A stretch of 64,000 bases of DNA from Vreelandella azerica. Its GTDB lineage: Bacteria; Pseudomonadota; Gammaproteobacteria; Pseudomonadales; Halomonadaceae. Both the position numbers and the translations under genes were made by a program. Of this stretch, positions 26,001 to 36,221 are shown piece by piece (the first letter of the stretch is position 1; each line of letters begins with the position of its first letter). The notes under the pieces are model-generated. The model was not told the DNA's origin and searched no databases. It was given only the letters and a program-made list of their open reading frames with translations. The stretch spans positions 124,001 through 188,000 of the forward strand of contig NZ_JABFHI010000002.1 in assembly GCF_013112225.1 (NCBI RefSeq), read 5' to 3'.

Positions 26001-26351
26001 ATGAACGCGAAGAAAGAATCTCGTCTCCGTCGTGCCCGCCGTGCTCGCGCCAAGATCCGCGAGCTAGGCGCGTTCCGCCTGTGCGTCAACCGTACCCCAC
26101 GTCACATCTATGCGCAGATTATCTCGCCGGATGGTGGCAAAGTGCTGGCCAGTGCATCTACGCTGGACAAAGCGCTTCGCGAGGGTGCAACCGGTAATAC
26201 AGAGGCTGCCACGAAAGTCGGCGCCCTGATTGCCGAACGCGCAAAAGAAGCAGGCATCACCCAGGTGGCCTTCGATCGTGCTGGCTTTATGTATCACGGT
26301 CGCGTCAAGGCTCTGGCCGACGCCGCACGTGAAGGCGGCCTGGAATTCTAA
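26001..26351 (+). CDS. rplR: 50S ribosomal protein L18
   Basis: L18 binds 5S rRNA with L5. The 116-residue protein begins with the basic RNA-binding segment [18 protein letters not shown] and ends [26 protein letters not shown]. Normal length, 11 bases before rpsE. Confidence 0.97.
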   Translation: MNAKKESRLRRARRARAKIRELGAFRLCVNRTPRHIYAQIISPDGGKVLASASTLDKALREGATGNTEAATKVGALIAERAKEAGITQVAFDRAGFMYHGRVKALADAAREGGLEF

Positions 26352-26362
26352 AGGGTTTTACG

Positions 26363-26863
26363 ATGGCGAAGAACGAACAGCAAAACGGTGATCTGCAGGA
26401 AAAGCTCGTGCAGGTCAACCGTGTCGCCAAGGTGGTCAAGGGTGGTCGTATTTTCGGCTTTACCGCACTGACCGTCGTTGGTGATGGTAAAGGTCGTGTC
26501 GGCTTTGGTCGTGGTAAGGCACGTGAAGTGCCGGTTGCCATTCAAAAGGCGATGGAACAAGCGCGTCGCAACATGGTCAAGGTTAACCTTGCAGGCCACA
26601 CGCTGCAGTACCCGGTAAAAGCCCGTCACGGTGCTTCCAAGGTGTACATGCAGCCGGCTTCTGAAGGTACCGGTATCATCGCAGGCGGTGCCATGCGCTC
26701 AGTACTTGAGCTCGCTGGCGTCCACGATGTACTGGCCAAGTGCTACGGTTCTACTAACCCGGTCAACGTTGTCCGCGCAACCGTCAATGGTCTCGCGTCA
26801 ATGCAGGCACCGGAAGACGTGGCTGCCAAGCGTGGCCTGTCTGTCGAAGCGATCACGGGGTGA
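26363..26863 (+). CDS. rpsE: 30S ribosomal protein S5
   Basis: S5 affects fidelity and lines the mRNA entry pore. The 166-residue sequence has the double-stranded-RNA-binding-like N-terminal domain with [24 protein letters not shown] and the C-terminal [16 protein letters not shown]. Spectinomycin-loop residues look wild type. Confidence 0.97.
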   Translation: MAKNEQQNGDLQEKLVQVNRVAKVVKGGRIFGFTALTVVGDGKGRVGFGRGKAREVPVAIQKAMEQARRNMVKVNLAGHTLQYPVKARHGASKVYMQPASEGTGIIAGGAMRSVLELAGVHDVLAKCYGSTNPVNVVRATVNGLASMQAPEDVAAKRGLSVEAITG

Positions 26864-26868
26864 ATACC

Positions 26869-27051
26869 ATGGCAGCAACGATCAAGGTTACCCAGGTCCG
26901 CAGCACCATCGGGATTCTGCCCAAGCACAAGGCCACTATCATGGGCTTGGGTCTGCGTCGCATCGGTCACACGGTTGAACTGGAAGACACCCCCGCCGTA
27001 CGCGGCATGATCCACAAGGTAACCTACCTTGTGCGCGTTGAGGGAGAGTAA
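26869..27051 (+). CDS. rpmD: 50S ribosomal protein L30
   Basis: ATG 26869 gives the usual 60-residue form starting [21 protein letters not shown]; an upstream start at 26860 would overlap rpsE. Conserved [23 protein letters not shown] is present. It lies between rpsE and rplO as in other gammaproteobacteria. Confidence 0.95.
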   Translation: MAATIKVTQVRSTIGILPKHKATIMGLGLRRIGHTVELEDTPAVRGMIHKVTYLVRVEGE

Positions 27052-27054
27052 TCC

Positions 27055-27489
27055 ATGAAACTCAATACTCTGAGCCCGGCACCGGGCTCAAAGCAGGCTG
27101 AAAAGCGTGTTGGTCGTGGTATCGGTTCCGGTCTGGGCAAGACCGGTGGCCGTGGCCACAAAGGCCAGAAGTCACGCAGTGGCGGCAGCGTCAAGCCAGG
27201 TTTTGAAGGCGGTCAGATGCCGTTGCAGCGTCGCCTGCCAAAATTTGGTTTTACCTCTGCCAAGTCACTGGTATCTGAAGAAGTCCGCGTGGCTGAGCTG
27301 GCGAAAGTAGCCGGTGATGAAGTCACTCTTGACACGCTGAAAGATGCCAACGTGCTGAAGGACTCTACGCGTCATGCGAAGATTATCCTGTCAGGCGATC
27401 TCAACAAGGCGGTTACGGTTCGCGGCATCAAGTGCACTAAGGGTGCGCGGGCTGCTATCGAAGCCGCTGGCGGAAAGGTAGAGGACTAA
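27055..27489 (+). CDS. rplO: 50S ribosomal protein L15
   Basis: L15 is a late-assembly protein. The 144-residue product has the glycine- and basic-rich N-terminal region ([19 protein letters not shown]) and a globular C-terminal half. Its stop codon is directly followed by the secY start with no gap. Confidence 0.97.
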   Translation: MKLNTLSPAPGSKQAEKRVGRGIGSGLGKTGGRGHKGQKSRSGGSVKPGFEGGQMPLQRRLPKFGFTSAKSLVSEEVRVAELAKVAGDEVTLDTLKDANVLKDSTRHAKIILSGDLNKAVTVRGIKCTKGARAAIEAAGGKVED

Positions 27490-28820
27490 ATGGCCAAGTC
27501 AGGAAATATGCCGGCGATGGGTAGCGGTCTGAGTGAACTATGGGCGCGTCTGCGCTTCGTGCTCCTCGCCATTGTGGTCTACCGTATCGGTGCCCACATT
27601 CCCGTACCCGGTATCAATCCTGACCAGCTTGCTGCCTTGTTTAGGGAGCAACAGGGTACCATTCTGGGCATGTTCAACATGTTCTCGGGTGGTGCACTGG
27701 AGCGCATGAGTGTCCTCGCGCTGGGTATTATGCCCTATATTTCCGCGTCGATTATCATGCAGCTGATGTCCGCGGTTTCCCCCATCTTGAACAGCTCAAG
27801 AAGGAAGGGGAAGCCGGCCGCCGCAAGATCAGCCAGTACACCCGCTACGGCACGGTGATACTGGCATTGGTTCAGGCCACCGGTATGTCGGTGGGCCTGG
27901 CTAGTCAGGGAATTGCCTACAGCGCTGACTTCAGCTTCTATTTCACTGCTATTGTCACCTTTGTGTCAGGTGCAGTGTTCATGATGTGGCTGGGCGAGCA
28001 GATTACCGAAAAAGGCATCGGCAACGGTATCTCATTGCTGATCTTTGCTGGTATCGTCGCCGGGCTTCCTGGTGGCATCGGTCAGGCTTTCGAGCTTGCC
28101 CGTAATGAAGGCGCCTGGAATGTACTGCCGCTGTTGGCTTTGTCTGCACTAGGTATCGCCACTGTGGCGTTCGTGGTGTTCATCGAGCGCGGCCAACGCC
28201 GTCTCAAGGTGAACTACCCACGTCGTCAGGTGGGAAACAAGATGTATGCAGGCCAAAGCAGTTATCTGCCTTTGAAAGTTAATATGGCCGGTGTCATTCC
28301 GGCTATCTTTGCTTCCAGTATTCTACTGTTCCCGGCATCGATCGGTCAGTGGATGGGGGCGGGTGAAGGCATGGAGTGGCTGCAGCGCGCATCTCAGGCG
28401 CTCGGCCCGGGTCAACCGCTTTATATCTTGCTTTTCGCGGCGGCAGTGGTATTCTTCTGCTTCTTTTACACAGCGCTGGTCTTTAACCCTAAAGATGTGG
28501 CTGACAATCTTAAAAAGTCAGGTGCCTTCTTGCCGGGGATACGTCCAGGTGAGCAAACTGCTCGCTACATAGATAAGGTCATGACACGTCTGACCTTGTT
28601 CGGTGCACTGTACATCACCGCAGTTTCTCTGATGCCCCAGTTTTTGATTGTGGCCTGGAATGTTCCGTTCTTCTTTGGCGGTACATCCCTGTTGATTGTC
28701 GTGGTGGTTATCATGGACTTCATGGCTCAGGTGCAGTCGCATTTGATGTCCAATCAGTACGATTCAGTAATGAAGAAGTCCAACCTGAAAGGCTACGGCA
28801 GCGGCGGCATCATGCGCTGA
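27490..28820 (+). CDS. secY: Protein translocase subunit SecY (apparent frame break)
   Basis: SecY is the channel of the Sec translocon with ten membrane helices. The frame breaks in CCCCC at 27779-27783; a sixth C restores [30 protein letters not shown] and gives 443 residues. The plug region after IPVPGIN and the cytosolic loops ([20 protein letters not shown] region; [11 protein letters not shown]) are intact. It partners with secE at 1380. Confidence 0.93.
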
Positions 28821-28911
28821 GGCGATGTCCAACGCTTTAATACCCGTGAGGGAAGCCCCTCGGCAACCAGTGTCGAGGGCGCACCGCGAGACGGTTTTTG
28901 GAGAAAGATCG

Positions 28912-29025
28912 ATGAAAGTTCGAGCTTCCGTAAAGAAAATGTGCCGTAACTGCAAGATTATCCGTCGCAATGGCGCTGTACGCGTTATTTGCACGGAGCC
29001 TCGGCACAAGCAGCGTCAGGGTTAA
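28912..29025 (+). CDS. rpmJ: 50S ribosomal protein L36
   Basis: The 37-residue zinc-ribbon protein starts [15 protein letters not shown] at ATG 28912. Zinc ligands C11, C14, C27 and H32 are all present, so this is the zinc-binding form. A longer frame begins upstream at 28825 but has no support. It ends the spc operon, 91 bases after secY. Confidence 0.95.
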   Translation: MKVRASVKKMCRNCKIIRRNGAVRVICTEPRHKQRQG

Positions 29026-29080
29026 TCCTGGCCTGAACATGCTGGCGTCAGGGTCTCTGCTGCCTGGCTGGTTGCAATGC

Positions 29081-29109
29081 TTGCAATCCAGCTCTGGTAG
29101 AGGTATTCT
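29081..29109 (+). promoter_or_regulatory. Possible sigma70 promoter of the alpha operon
   Basis: TTGCAA (29081-29086) and TATTCT (29104-29109) each match four of six consensus positions and are 17 bases apart, 58 bases before rpsM. The weak matches make this tentative. The 141-base gap may also hold the S4-binding leader known from relatives. Confidence 0.3.
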
Positions 29110-29166
29110 GTTGCGCCTTTTAAAGATGAACAAACGAGCAAGCCGCTCAAACTTCGGAGTAAGCTG

Positions 29167-29523
29167 ATGGCCCGTATTGCAGGCGTCAATATCCCGGACA
29201 ACAAGCATGCGGCGATCTCGCTGACCTACATCTTCGGGATTGGCCGTACCCGTGCTGAGCACATCTGTGCTGCAGCTGGTATCGCGCCGACTACCAAGAT
29301 TCAGGACCTGTCCAGTGAAGAACTGGATACCGTTCGTTCTGAAGTTGGTAAGTATACCGTAGAAGGCGACCTACGCCGTGATGTCACGCTGAATATCAAG
29401 CGTCTCATGGACTTGGGTTGCTACCGTGGTCTGCGTCATCGCCGTAGTCTTCCGCTGCGTGGTCAGCGGACCAAGACTAACGCGCGTACCCGTAAGGGCC
29501 CGCGTAAGCCGATCCGCAAATAA
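29167..29523 (+). CDS. rpsM: 30S ribosomal protein S13
   Basis: S13 bridges the subunits at the head. The 118-residue product starts [26 protein letters not shown] and ends with the basic tail [18 protein letters not shown]. First gene of the alpha operon rpsM-rpsK-rpsD-rpoA-rplQ. Confidence 0.97.
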   Translation: MARIAGVNIPDNKHAAISLTYIFGIGRTRAEHICAAAGIAPTTKIQDLSSEELDTVRSEVGKYTVEGDLRRDVTLNIKRLMDLGCYRGLRHRRSLPLRGQRTKTNARTRKGPRKPIRK

Positions 29524-29575
29524 CACGCAGGCTCTTTAATAGAGAGTTGACGTAAAGACAGGAATAGACATCAAC

Positions 29576-29962
29576 ATGGCTAACCCGCGTAGTAACCGTA
29601 AAAAGGTTAAAAAGCAGGTAGTGGACGCCGTAGCGCATATCCATGCCTCTTTTAACAACACGATCGTGACGATCACAGACCGCCAGGGCAATGCTCTTTC
29701 ATGGGCAACTGCCGGTGGTTCGGGTTTTCGTGGTTCTCGCAAGAGCACCCCGTTCGCTGCTCAAGTAGCAAGTGAACGTGCAGCAACTGCTGCAGCCGAG
29801 TATGGTGTGAAAAACGTCGACGTGCTGGTCAAAGGCCCAGGTCCTGGTCGTGAATCCGCCGTGCGCGCACTCAATGCCGCCGGCTTCCGCGTGCAAAGCA
29901 TCACTGACGCGACGCCCATTCCCCACAATGGCTGCCGTCCGCCTAAGAAACGCCGCGTTTAA
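29576..29962 (+). CDS. rpsK: 30S ribosomal protein S11
   Basis: S11 lies on the platform at the E site. The 128-residue protein contains [21 protein letters not shown] and the C-terminal [18 protein letters not shown]. Normal length, 12 bases before rpsD. Confidence 0.97.
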   Translation: MANPRSNRKKVKKQVVDAVAHIHASFNNTIVTITDRQGNALSWATAGGSGFRGSRKSTPFAAQVASERAATAAAEYGVKNVDVLVKGPGPGRESAVRALNAAGFRVQSITDATPIPHNGCRPPKKRRV

Positions 29963-29974
29963 GGAGACAGATTC

Positions 29975-30595
29975 ATGGCTCGTTATATTGGACCGAAGTG
30001 CAAACTGTCTCGTCGTGAAGGCACAGACCTCTTTTTAAAGAGTGGTGTGACTCCCTTCGAGAAAAAGTGTAAATCCGAACAGATTCCGGGTGTACACGGC
30101 CAGCGTCGTCAGCGTCTTTCCGACTACGGCTTGCAGCTTCGTGAGAAGCAGAAAGTACGCCGTATGTATGGCGTACTCGAAAAGCAGTTCCGTAACTACT
30201 ACAAAGAAGCCGCCCGCCTGAAAGGTGCAACCGGTGAAGTATTGTTGCAGTTGCTCGAATCCCGACTGGATAACGTCGTCTACCGCATGGGCTTTGGCTC
30301 GACTCGCTCAGAAGCACGTCAGCTGGTCAGTCACAAGGCAATTGCTGTGAACGGCAAAACCGTTAACGTGGCTTCCTATCAGGTCAAGCCAGGTGACGTT
30401 GTTTCCGTTCGCGAAAAGGCGAAGAATCAGGCTCGCATCCAAAGCGCCATGGCCCTGGCGGCCAACCGTGGTGATGTGATCTGGATCGAAACAGACGCCA
30501 AGAAGATGGAAGGCACTTTCAAGGCTCTGCCTGAACGCGGTGACCTGACTGCCGACATCAACGAAAATCTGATCGTCGAGCTGTACTCGAAGTAA
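29975..30595 (+). CDS. rpsD: 30S ribosomal protein S4
   Basis: S4 starts 16S assembly and represses the alpha operon in E. coli. The 206-residue protein has the N-terminal [22 protein letters not shown], the S4 RNA-binding domain ([27 protein letters not shown]) and a normal C-terminus. Confidence 0.97.
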   Translation: MARYIGPKCKLSRREGTDLFLKSGVTPFEKKCKSEQIPGVHGQRRQRLSDYGLQLREKQKVRRMYGVLEKQFRNYYKEAARLKGATGEVLLQLLESRLDNVVYRMGFGSTRSEARQLVSHKAIAVNGKTVNVASYQVKPGDVVSVREKAKNQARIQSAMALAANRGDVIWIETDAKKMEGTFKALPERGDLTADINENLIVELYSK

Positions 30596-30712
30596 GTCTT
30601 GACTGGCTTCTTCATGTCCGGGCGTGGTGCCTAACCCGCCCGGTTATTCTGGATTGTTTTACTGACTTTCCAGAGTGCTCAGAACCCGTTTGGCAGCCTG
30701 AAAGGTGTTTTT

Positions 30713-31708
30713 ATGCAGCGTTCAGTGACAGAGTTTCTCCGTCCTCGCGACATCAAGGTCGAAGAAATTAGCGCACATCATGCCAAGATCGTTCTCGAAC
30801 CCTTCGAGCGCGGCTTTGGTCACACTCTTGGGAATGCACTGCGTCGCATTCTGCTTTCGTCCATGCCCGGTGCCGCCGTGGTTGAGGCTGAAATCGCAGG
30901 TGTCGAGCATGAATATAGTGCCATCGAAGGAGTGCAGGAGGACGTAATTGAAATCCTCCTGAACCTTAAAGATGTTGCGATCAAAATGCACAGCCGCGAT
31001 GAGGCGGTGCTCTCGCTGAACAAGCAGGGCCCAGCCGTCGTCACTGCTGGCGACATTGCACTTGATCACAGCGTTGAAATCGTCAACCCGGATCACGTCA
31101 TTGCGCACGTAAACGAAGGTGCCGAGCTGAAAATTCAGCTTAAAGTGGCACTGGGGCGCGGCTACGAGCCTGCTGATGTTCGTGGTTCAGATGATGAATC
31201 ACGGGCGATTGGCCGCCTGCAGCTGGATGCTACTTTCAGCCCTGTGCGTCGTGTTTCTTATGCCGTTGAAGCAGCCCGTGTCGAGCAGCGTACTGACCTC
31301 GATAAGCTGATTATCGATCTGGAAACAGACGGCACCCTGGATCCAGAAGAGGCTATCCGCCGCAGTGCGACCATCTTGCAAGAGCAGTTGGCCGCCTTCG
31401 TCGACCTTGAAGCTGATAAAGAGCAAGAAGTCGAAGAGGAAGAGGATCATGTTGATCCGATTCTACTGCGCCCCGTAGACGATCTTGAGTTGACTGTTCG
31501 CAGCGCGAACTGCCTGAAAGCCGAGAATATTTATTACATTGGTGATCTGATTCAGCGTACCGAAGTTGAGCTGCTGAAGACACCTAATCTCGGCAAGAAG
31601 TCCTTGAATGAAATCAAGGATGTACTGGCAGCACGTGGCTTGTCCCTCGGCATGCGGTTAGAGAACTGGCCGCCAGCAAGCCTGAAGGACGACAAGGCCT
31701 CCGCGTGA
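30713..31708 (+). CDS. rpoA: DNA-directed RNA polymerase alpha subunit
   Basis: Alpha dimerises to start polymerase assembly. The 331-residue product has the N-terminal assembly domain ([30 protein letters not shown]), an acidic linker ([13 protein letters not shown]) and the C-terminal domain with the UP-element and activator-contact segment [12 protein letters not shown]. No frame break, unlike rpoB and rpoC. It is 117 bases after rpsD. Confidence 0.98.
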   Translation: MQRSVTEFLRPRDIKVEEISAHHAKIVLEPFERGFGHTLGNALRRILLSSMPGAAVVEAEIAGVEHEYSAIEGVQEDVIEILLNLKDVAIKMHSRDEAVLSLNKQGPAVVTAGDIALDHSVEIVNPDHVIAHVNEGAELKIQLKVALGRGYEPADVRGSDDESRAIGRLQLDATFSPVRRVSYAVEAARVEQRTDLDKLIIDLETDGTLDPEEAIRRSATILQEQLAAFVDLEADKEQEVEEEEDHVDPILLRPVDDLELTVRSANCLKAENIYYIGDLIQRTEVELLKTPNLGKKSLNEIKDVLAARGLSLGMRLENWPPASLKDDKASA

Positions 31709-31747
31709 GCGTCATCTTGAGTCCCAGTTTGGTAAGGAATCACAACC

Positions 31748-32134
31748 ATGCGTCATCGTAAGAGTGGTCGTCATTTAAATCGTACCAGCTCGCACCGTCA
31801 GGCCATGTTCAAAAACATGTCTGTATCACTGGTCGAGCATGAAATTATCAAGACAACCCTGCCGAAAGCCAAAGAGCTGCGTCGCGTTATTGAGCCGCTG
31901 ATTACTCTGGCCAAGCAGGATAGCGTTGCCAACCGTCGTTTGGCGTTTTCCCGCACGCGTTCCAAGGAAGCGGTGGGCAAACTGTTCAACGAACTGGGCC
32001 CGCGTTATGCCGAGCGTCCGGGTGGCTACATCCGTATTCTCAAGTGCGGTTTCCGCGCCGGTGATAACGCGCCGATGGCATACGTTGAACTGGTAGACCG
32101 CCCCATGGTGGAAGACGTCGCCGTCGAAGATTAA
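31748..32134 (+). CDS. rplQ: 50S ribosomal protein L17
   Basis: L17 borders the tunnel exit. The 128-residue sequence starts [24 protein letters not shown] and ends [15 protein letters not shown] plus a short acidic tail. It ends the ribosomal superoperon and is followed by a strong terminator. Confidence 0.97.
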   Translation: MRHRKSGRHLNRTSSHRQAMFKNMSVSLVEHEIIKTTLPKAKELRRVIEPLITLAKQDSVANRRLAFSRTRSKEAVGKLFNELGPRYAERPGGYIRILKCGFRAGDNAPMAYVELVDRPMVEDVAVED

Positions 32135-32161
32135 GTTCTGTTTCGACGCAAGGGTGACGGT

Positions 32162-32216
32162 AAAACCGGCCTGATATCTCTGGCATAATGCCAGTGACTA
32201 TCAGGCCGGTTTTTTT
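32162..32216 (+). terminator. Strong terminator of the ribosomal protein supercluster
   Basis: ACCGGCCTGATA (32165-32176) pairs perfectly with TATCAGGCCGGT (32199-32210), enclosing a second inverted repeat CTGGCAT/ATGCCAG, and a run of T ends the structure. Confidence 0.92.
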
Positions 32217-32357
32217 GCTGCTTTTTTAATTGCTGATGGGACTGGATGGCAGATACAGATAGCTTAAAAACCGCTATTCTCTATGTCACTAATAGCAGTA
32301 GCGCTCAATCAGTGACGGAATAGTTTGTTATCAACAAGGAACTCAGAGGGCTTGATC

Positions 32358-33655
32358 ATGCAGGCTGGCCATTGTTCGAACGCTCAGCATCGTAGCGCCT
32401 ATCGGCCAGGTGCCTCTATCATGCTGGCTGTCCTGATACTGCTGATGCTGTCAGTAGCTTCCGTCGCGCAGGCAAACCCCCGCTATGCCGGTATCGTGGT
32501 TGATCTGGATAATGGTGAAGTGCTCTACGCTGAAAACGCGGACGAGCGCCGTTACCCGGCTTCTCTGGTCAAGATGATGACGCTTTACATGACGTTTGAA
32601 GCATTGGAGAGTGGCCGCCTTTCGTTGCATCAACCGTTGCCTGTATCGGCCTATGCTGCTGCAAAGCCAGCCGTTAAATTATGGCTGCCAGCGGGCAGCA
32701 CTATTACGGTTGATCAGGCCATTCGCGCCTTGGCCGTGCGGTCTGCCAATGACGTGGCTGCTGTTCTTGCAGAAGCACTGGGGGTCTGAAGGCATGTTTG
32801 CGCTACAGATGACCGAACGTGCCCGTGAGCTTGGTATGACCTCTACCACCTTCAAAAACGCCTCCGGCCTGCCTGATAGTGGCCAGGTGACCACCGCTCG
32901 AGACATGGTTCGACTTGCGGTGCGAGTGATGGATGACTTTCCGCAGTACTATCATTATTTTGGATTGCAGTCGTTCAACTTTAACGGCAAAACGCATAAA
33001 AGTCATAACCGTTTGGTACGTAACTATCCTGGGGCTGACGGCTTGAAAACCGGTTTTATCCGCGCGTCCGGTTTTAACGTAGCGACGACCGCCACTCGGG
33101 GTAACCGCCGTCTGGTCGGGATAGTCATGGGGGCTTTACGTCCAAGTCGCGTGATGCCCATATGGCGGATTTGCTAGATCGAAGCTTTCTCCGTTCACGC
33201 CTGCGCGACCAGGGCAACTGGCTGGCCAATGCCGATTTTTCGCGTGAATATATGCGCTTTGATGCATCGCCTCCGCGTTACTCACAGCCCGCCTATGCCA
33301 GTATCAGCAATGCTTATATTGACAATCGCAATGCCAGCAATTCTGCCAATCCGGTTCGCGAGGTTCGTGAAGTGGCTATTCGTGCGGCCACTCGACCCAC
33401 GTCGGCGAGTCATGGGGGTGGGGGGTTCAGCTAGGCGCTTTTGCTGAAGAAGGCCTGGCGCGGCGCATGGCAACCCAGGCATCGCAGAAGCTAGGCACTT
33501 ACATAAGCGGCCAAGTGGCCGTACAGGCAGTGCCAGGCCAAAATCAGCTGTTTCGTGCCCGTGTGGTTTCCCTTGATGAACAGCAAGCTCGTCGCGCCTG
33601 TGTGCAGCTACGCTCTCAGGGCATGGATTGTATGGTCGTAAACGCCAGCCTGTAG
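32358..33655 (+). CDS. D-alanyl-D-alanine carboxypeptidase (PBP5/6 type) with C-terminal SPOR domain; three apparent frame breaks
   Basis: This periplasmic enzyme trims the terminal D-Ala of peptidoglycan pentapeptides. ATG 32358 follows AGAGGG and starts a signal peptide ending near SVAQA. All three catalytic motifs are visible: SLVK after YPA, SAN in VRSANDVA and KTG in GLKTGF. The last about 75 residues (VQLGAFAEEGLARR through VNASL) are a SPOR peptidoglycan-binding domain. The frame breaks in G runs near 32780, at 33129-33133 and near 33412. Because the same kind of error breaks nearby essential genes, I treat it as intact, but a real pseudogene cannot be excluded. Confidence 0.8.
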
Positions 33656-33674
33656 TGTTAAGTTAAGTATATGA

Positions 33675-33706
33675 CCCCCGCCTGGGTAACCTCGCGGGGT
33701 TTTTTG
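33675..33706 (+). terminator. Rho-independent terminator after the carboxypeptidase gene
   Basis: CCCCGC (33676-33681) pairs with GCGGGG (33694-33699) around a 12-base loop and is followed by six T. Confidence 0.8.
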
Positions 33707-33733
33707 TTTATCTGGATAACGAGAAACGTTGAT

Positions 33734-34610
33734 ATGACCACTTCTTTCAAAGGCATTATGTTCATGTGTATCGGGGTGCTGTTTCTGGCGCTGGGCGATG
33801 CCGTGTCCAAATGGCTGGGAGAAGTGCACTCACCACTGCAAATCGTGTTTTTCCGCACCCTAGTATCCTTGCCGCTGATTGCGCTACTGGCCCACTTTGG
33901 TGCTGGTGGCCTGCGCAAGCTGCAAACGCGCAGGCCTAAGGTGCATCTGATGCGGGGGTGATTTATACCGGCACCATGGGCTTTTTGTCTGGGGGCTGAC
34001 CATGCTGCCCCTGGCGGAAGCCACAGCCATTGTCTTTGTCGCGCCCATGTTTGTCACTCTGCTCTCCGTTCCTTTGCTCGGCGAGCGTATTGACCCGCCT
34101 GTACTGATTGCCTCACTGGTCGGGTTTGTGGGCGTGGTCATTGTGGTACGCCCGGGCGGAGAGGCCTTCCAGCTGGGTTCATTGGTGATGATAGCGGCGG
34201 CGGTCTGTTACGCCTTGATGATGATTACCGCCCGCCGCTATGGTGGCCGTGAGCACCTCTGGGCCATGGTGTTCTATATGACGCTGATCCCCATGCTGCT
34301 GACGGCACTGACGCTTCCCTGGGTATGGCAGACGCCTCATCCGCAGCATTGGCCCGGCTTTCTGCTGTCAGGCGTTTTAGGCGTCGGCGCCACGGCGTTT
34401 ATCACCATGGCTTTTCGCCATGCCCCCGCCGCGATTGCCGCCCCCTTTGATTACACTGCCATGCTGTGGGCGGTGCTGCTGGGCTGGTGGTTCTGGGGTG
34501 AATTACCGGATATCTGGGTGCTGGTGGGTAGCGTGCTGATTATTAGCAGCGGCCTGGCGATTGCTTACCACGACCGCCGTACTAGCCTTAAGCGTCGGCC
34601 CACTGCCTAG
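33734..34610 (+). CDS. EamA/DMT-family membrane transporter (two apparent frame breaks)
   Basis: A drug/metabolite-transporter-superfamily exporter; the substrate cannot be told from sequence. ATG 33734 starts MTTSFKGIMFMCIGVLFLALGDAVSKW, and about ten hydrophobic helices in two EamA repeats follow. The frame breaks in GGGGG near 33953-33957 and TTTTT at 33982-33986; one more base in each run gives a continuous 292-residue protein. The 3' end overlaps the convergent thiE by 23 bases. Confidence 0.75.
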
Positions 34611-35214
34611 CCAGATGATAGGCACTCTCACGAGGAGACGCTTGCCCGCAGATCGCTGAAATCACCGCAACTCCGGCAGCACCACTGCGTTTGGCATCAC
34701 GCATATGAGCGGCCTTCAACCCACCAATGGCAACGCCCGGTAAGCGGCTGGCTGAGGTTAAGGCTGCCAGGCCCTCAAAGCCAATGGGCGGCTCGTGATC
34801 GCCTTTGCTGGGCGTGGCAAATACCGGGCCAAAACCAAAATAATCCAGCAGGCTGATTGGCGCTTGGGAAAGCTGCATCAAGGTGTTGACCGAAAGGCCA
34901 ATGATCGCCTTCTCGCCTAGCGCTTGACGGGCCTGTTCGATGGTGGCATCGCTTTGCCCGACATGCAGCCCATCGGCCTGGCTGGCAATTGCCACCTCAA
35001 GGCGGTCGTTAATGATCAAAGGAACGCCGGTTCCTGCCAGCAGGCTTTTCAGCCGTTTGGCCTGCTCAGTCATGGCCGCATTACTGGCCTGCTTGTCGCG
35101 CAGTTGTACAATGCTGACACCGCCAGCAACAGCGTCTTCAACGGTACGTTCCAGGGTTTTTTCAGCACATAAACCTGCATCGGTTACCAGGTATAGCGAA
35201 AGATCAAGCGGCAT
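34588..35214 (-). CDS. thiE: Thiamine-phosphate synthase
   Basis: ThiE couples hydroxymethylpyrimidine pyrophosphate to thiazole phosphate, giving thiamine phosphate. The 208-residue TIM barrel shows SLYLVTDAGL, VSIVQLRDKQAS, VPLIINDRLEVA, ADGLHVGQSD, YFGFGPVFATPSK and the C-terminal VAIGG phosphate loop. It is 15 bases after thiM on the same strand and shares the TPP riboswitch. The pair makes a salvage and condensation module. Confidence 0.95.
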   Translation of the reverse strand: MPLDLSLYLVTDAGLCAEKTLERTVEDAVAGGVSIVQLRDKQASNAAMTEQAKRLKSLLAGTGVPLIINDRLEVAIASQADGLHVGQSDATIEQARQALGEKAIIGLSVNTLMQLSQAPISLLDYFGFGPVFATPSKGDHEPPIGFEGLAALTSASRLPGVAIGGLKAAHMRDAKRSGAAGVAVISAICGQASPRESAYHLARQWADA

Positions 35215-35229
35215 CCATTGGCTCCATTT

Positions 35230-36012
35230 TCAAACAGGTGTCCAGATCCTGGGGGTAAGCTGGTAAAGGGCATCCAGAAAGGCGGGGGTAAAGCTTCCCG
35301 GCCCGCTGGCCATCTGTCCTGCCCGCTCGCCTGCCAGGGCAAAGCAGCCAAAGGCGGCGGCTGTTGCCGTCACTGGCGATGTTGGGTCAGCGCCCACAAA
35401 CGCCGCTACCGCAGCGCTTAGCCCGCATCCTAGCGTCGTCACCCTCGGCATCAGGGCATGGCCGCCATAAAGGCGTAATGACTGATGGCCATCGGTAATG
35501 ATGTCGGTTTCACCGCTGACCCCAACAATGCAACCTTGTTGCCTGGCCAGCTGGCGGGCTGCCGTATGGGCGTCTTCTGAGCTGACCGTACTGTCCGCGC
35601 CGCGCCCTGGGTTGGCAATGCCGTTAAGGCTAAGAATTTCAGAGGCGTTGCCGCGTATCACAGCGGGCTTGAGAGCCAGCAGCTCAGCGCACAGTTGTTG
35701 GCGGTAAGCGGTGGCACCGACGGCAACAGGATCCAGCACCCAGGGCGTGCCAGACGCCTGAGCCGCGCGGGCGGCTATCTGGATGCTATGTGCCCAAGGA
35801 GCAGAAATGGTGCCGATATTGACTGAAAGCGCTGCAGACAGCCGCACAAACTCGGCGACTTCCTGCTCAGCATGGAGCATGGCGGGGGAGGCCCCAAGGG
35901 CCAGCAGGATATTCGCGCTACTGTTCATCGCCACATAATTGGTAATGCAGTGCGTCAGAGGGGTCACTTGGTGTAAGTGGGTCAAATGCTGACCCAAAGG
36001 CGCTATTGTCAT
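35230..36012 (-). CDS. thiM: Hydroxyethylthiazole kinase
   Basis: ThiM phosphorylates the thiazole alcohol for ThiE. The product, about 260 residues, has the ribokinase-like fold motifs THCITNYVAMN near the start, WVLDPVAVGAT, AVIRGNASEI and VTTLGCGLSAAVAAF near the C-terminus. Two in-frame ATGs exist. The first (36024) is one base from the GGAGG site, so I prefer 36012, which lies a workable 13 bases away. Expression is controlled by the TPP riboswitch just upstream. Confidence 0.92.
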   Translation of the reverse strand: MTIAPLGQHLTHLHQVTPLTHCITNYVAMNSSANILLALGASPAMLHAEQEVAEFVRLSAALSVNIGTISAPWAHSIQIAARAAQASGTPWVLDPVAVGATAYRQQLCAELLALKPAVIRGNASEILSLNGIANPGRGADSTVSSEDAHTAARQLARQQGCIVGVSGETDIITDGHQSLRLYGGHALMPRVTTLGCGLSAAVAAFVGADPTSPVTATAAAFGCFALAGERAGQMASGPGSFTPAFLDALYQLTPRIWTPV

Positions 36013-36025
36013 GCTGTCATACATT

Positions 36026-36041
36026 CCTCCCGGGCGGGAGG
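36026..36041 (-). promoter_or_regulatory. Hairpin covering the thiM ribosome site
   Basis: On the minus strand CCTCCC pairs with GGGAGG across a GCCC loop; GGGAGG is the ribosome-binding sequence of thiM. It can therefore act as the switchable expression platform of the TPP riboswitch at the level of translation. Confidence 0.6.
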
Positions 36042-36060
36042 CAATGGAAGCGTTTTGCCC

Positions 36061-36135
36061 CCACGACTCCCTACGCCGGTATTATCCGGATCAGGTAGTG
36101 AGGGTGCGTCTCAGCTTGGTACCGTCTTATCGTGG
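36061..36135 (-). ncRNA. TPP riboswitch (THI element)
   Basis: Reading the minus strand, CTGAGA, an ACCCT segment, CCTGATCCGGATAATACCGG and CGTAGGGAG occur in the order and spacing of the TPP aptamer. P1 can form between CCACGA at the 5' end and TCGTGG at the 3' end. It binds thiamine pyrophosphate and lowers thiM-thiE expression. The P2/P3 arm is hard to draw and may contain an indel. Confidence 0.9.
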
Positions 36136-36221
36136 TACTTTGGCCAACATGGCCGTTCAAGCGCCCCTGTCGTTTTTTCAAAGCAGAAGTTTAACCGAAC
36201 ATCAGAAGTCTGGCGAATCCT

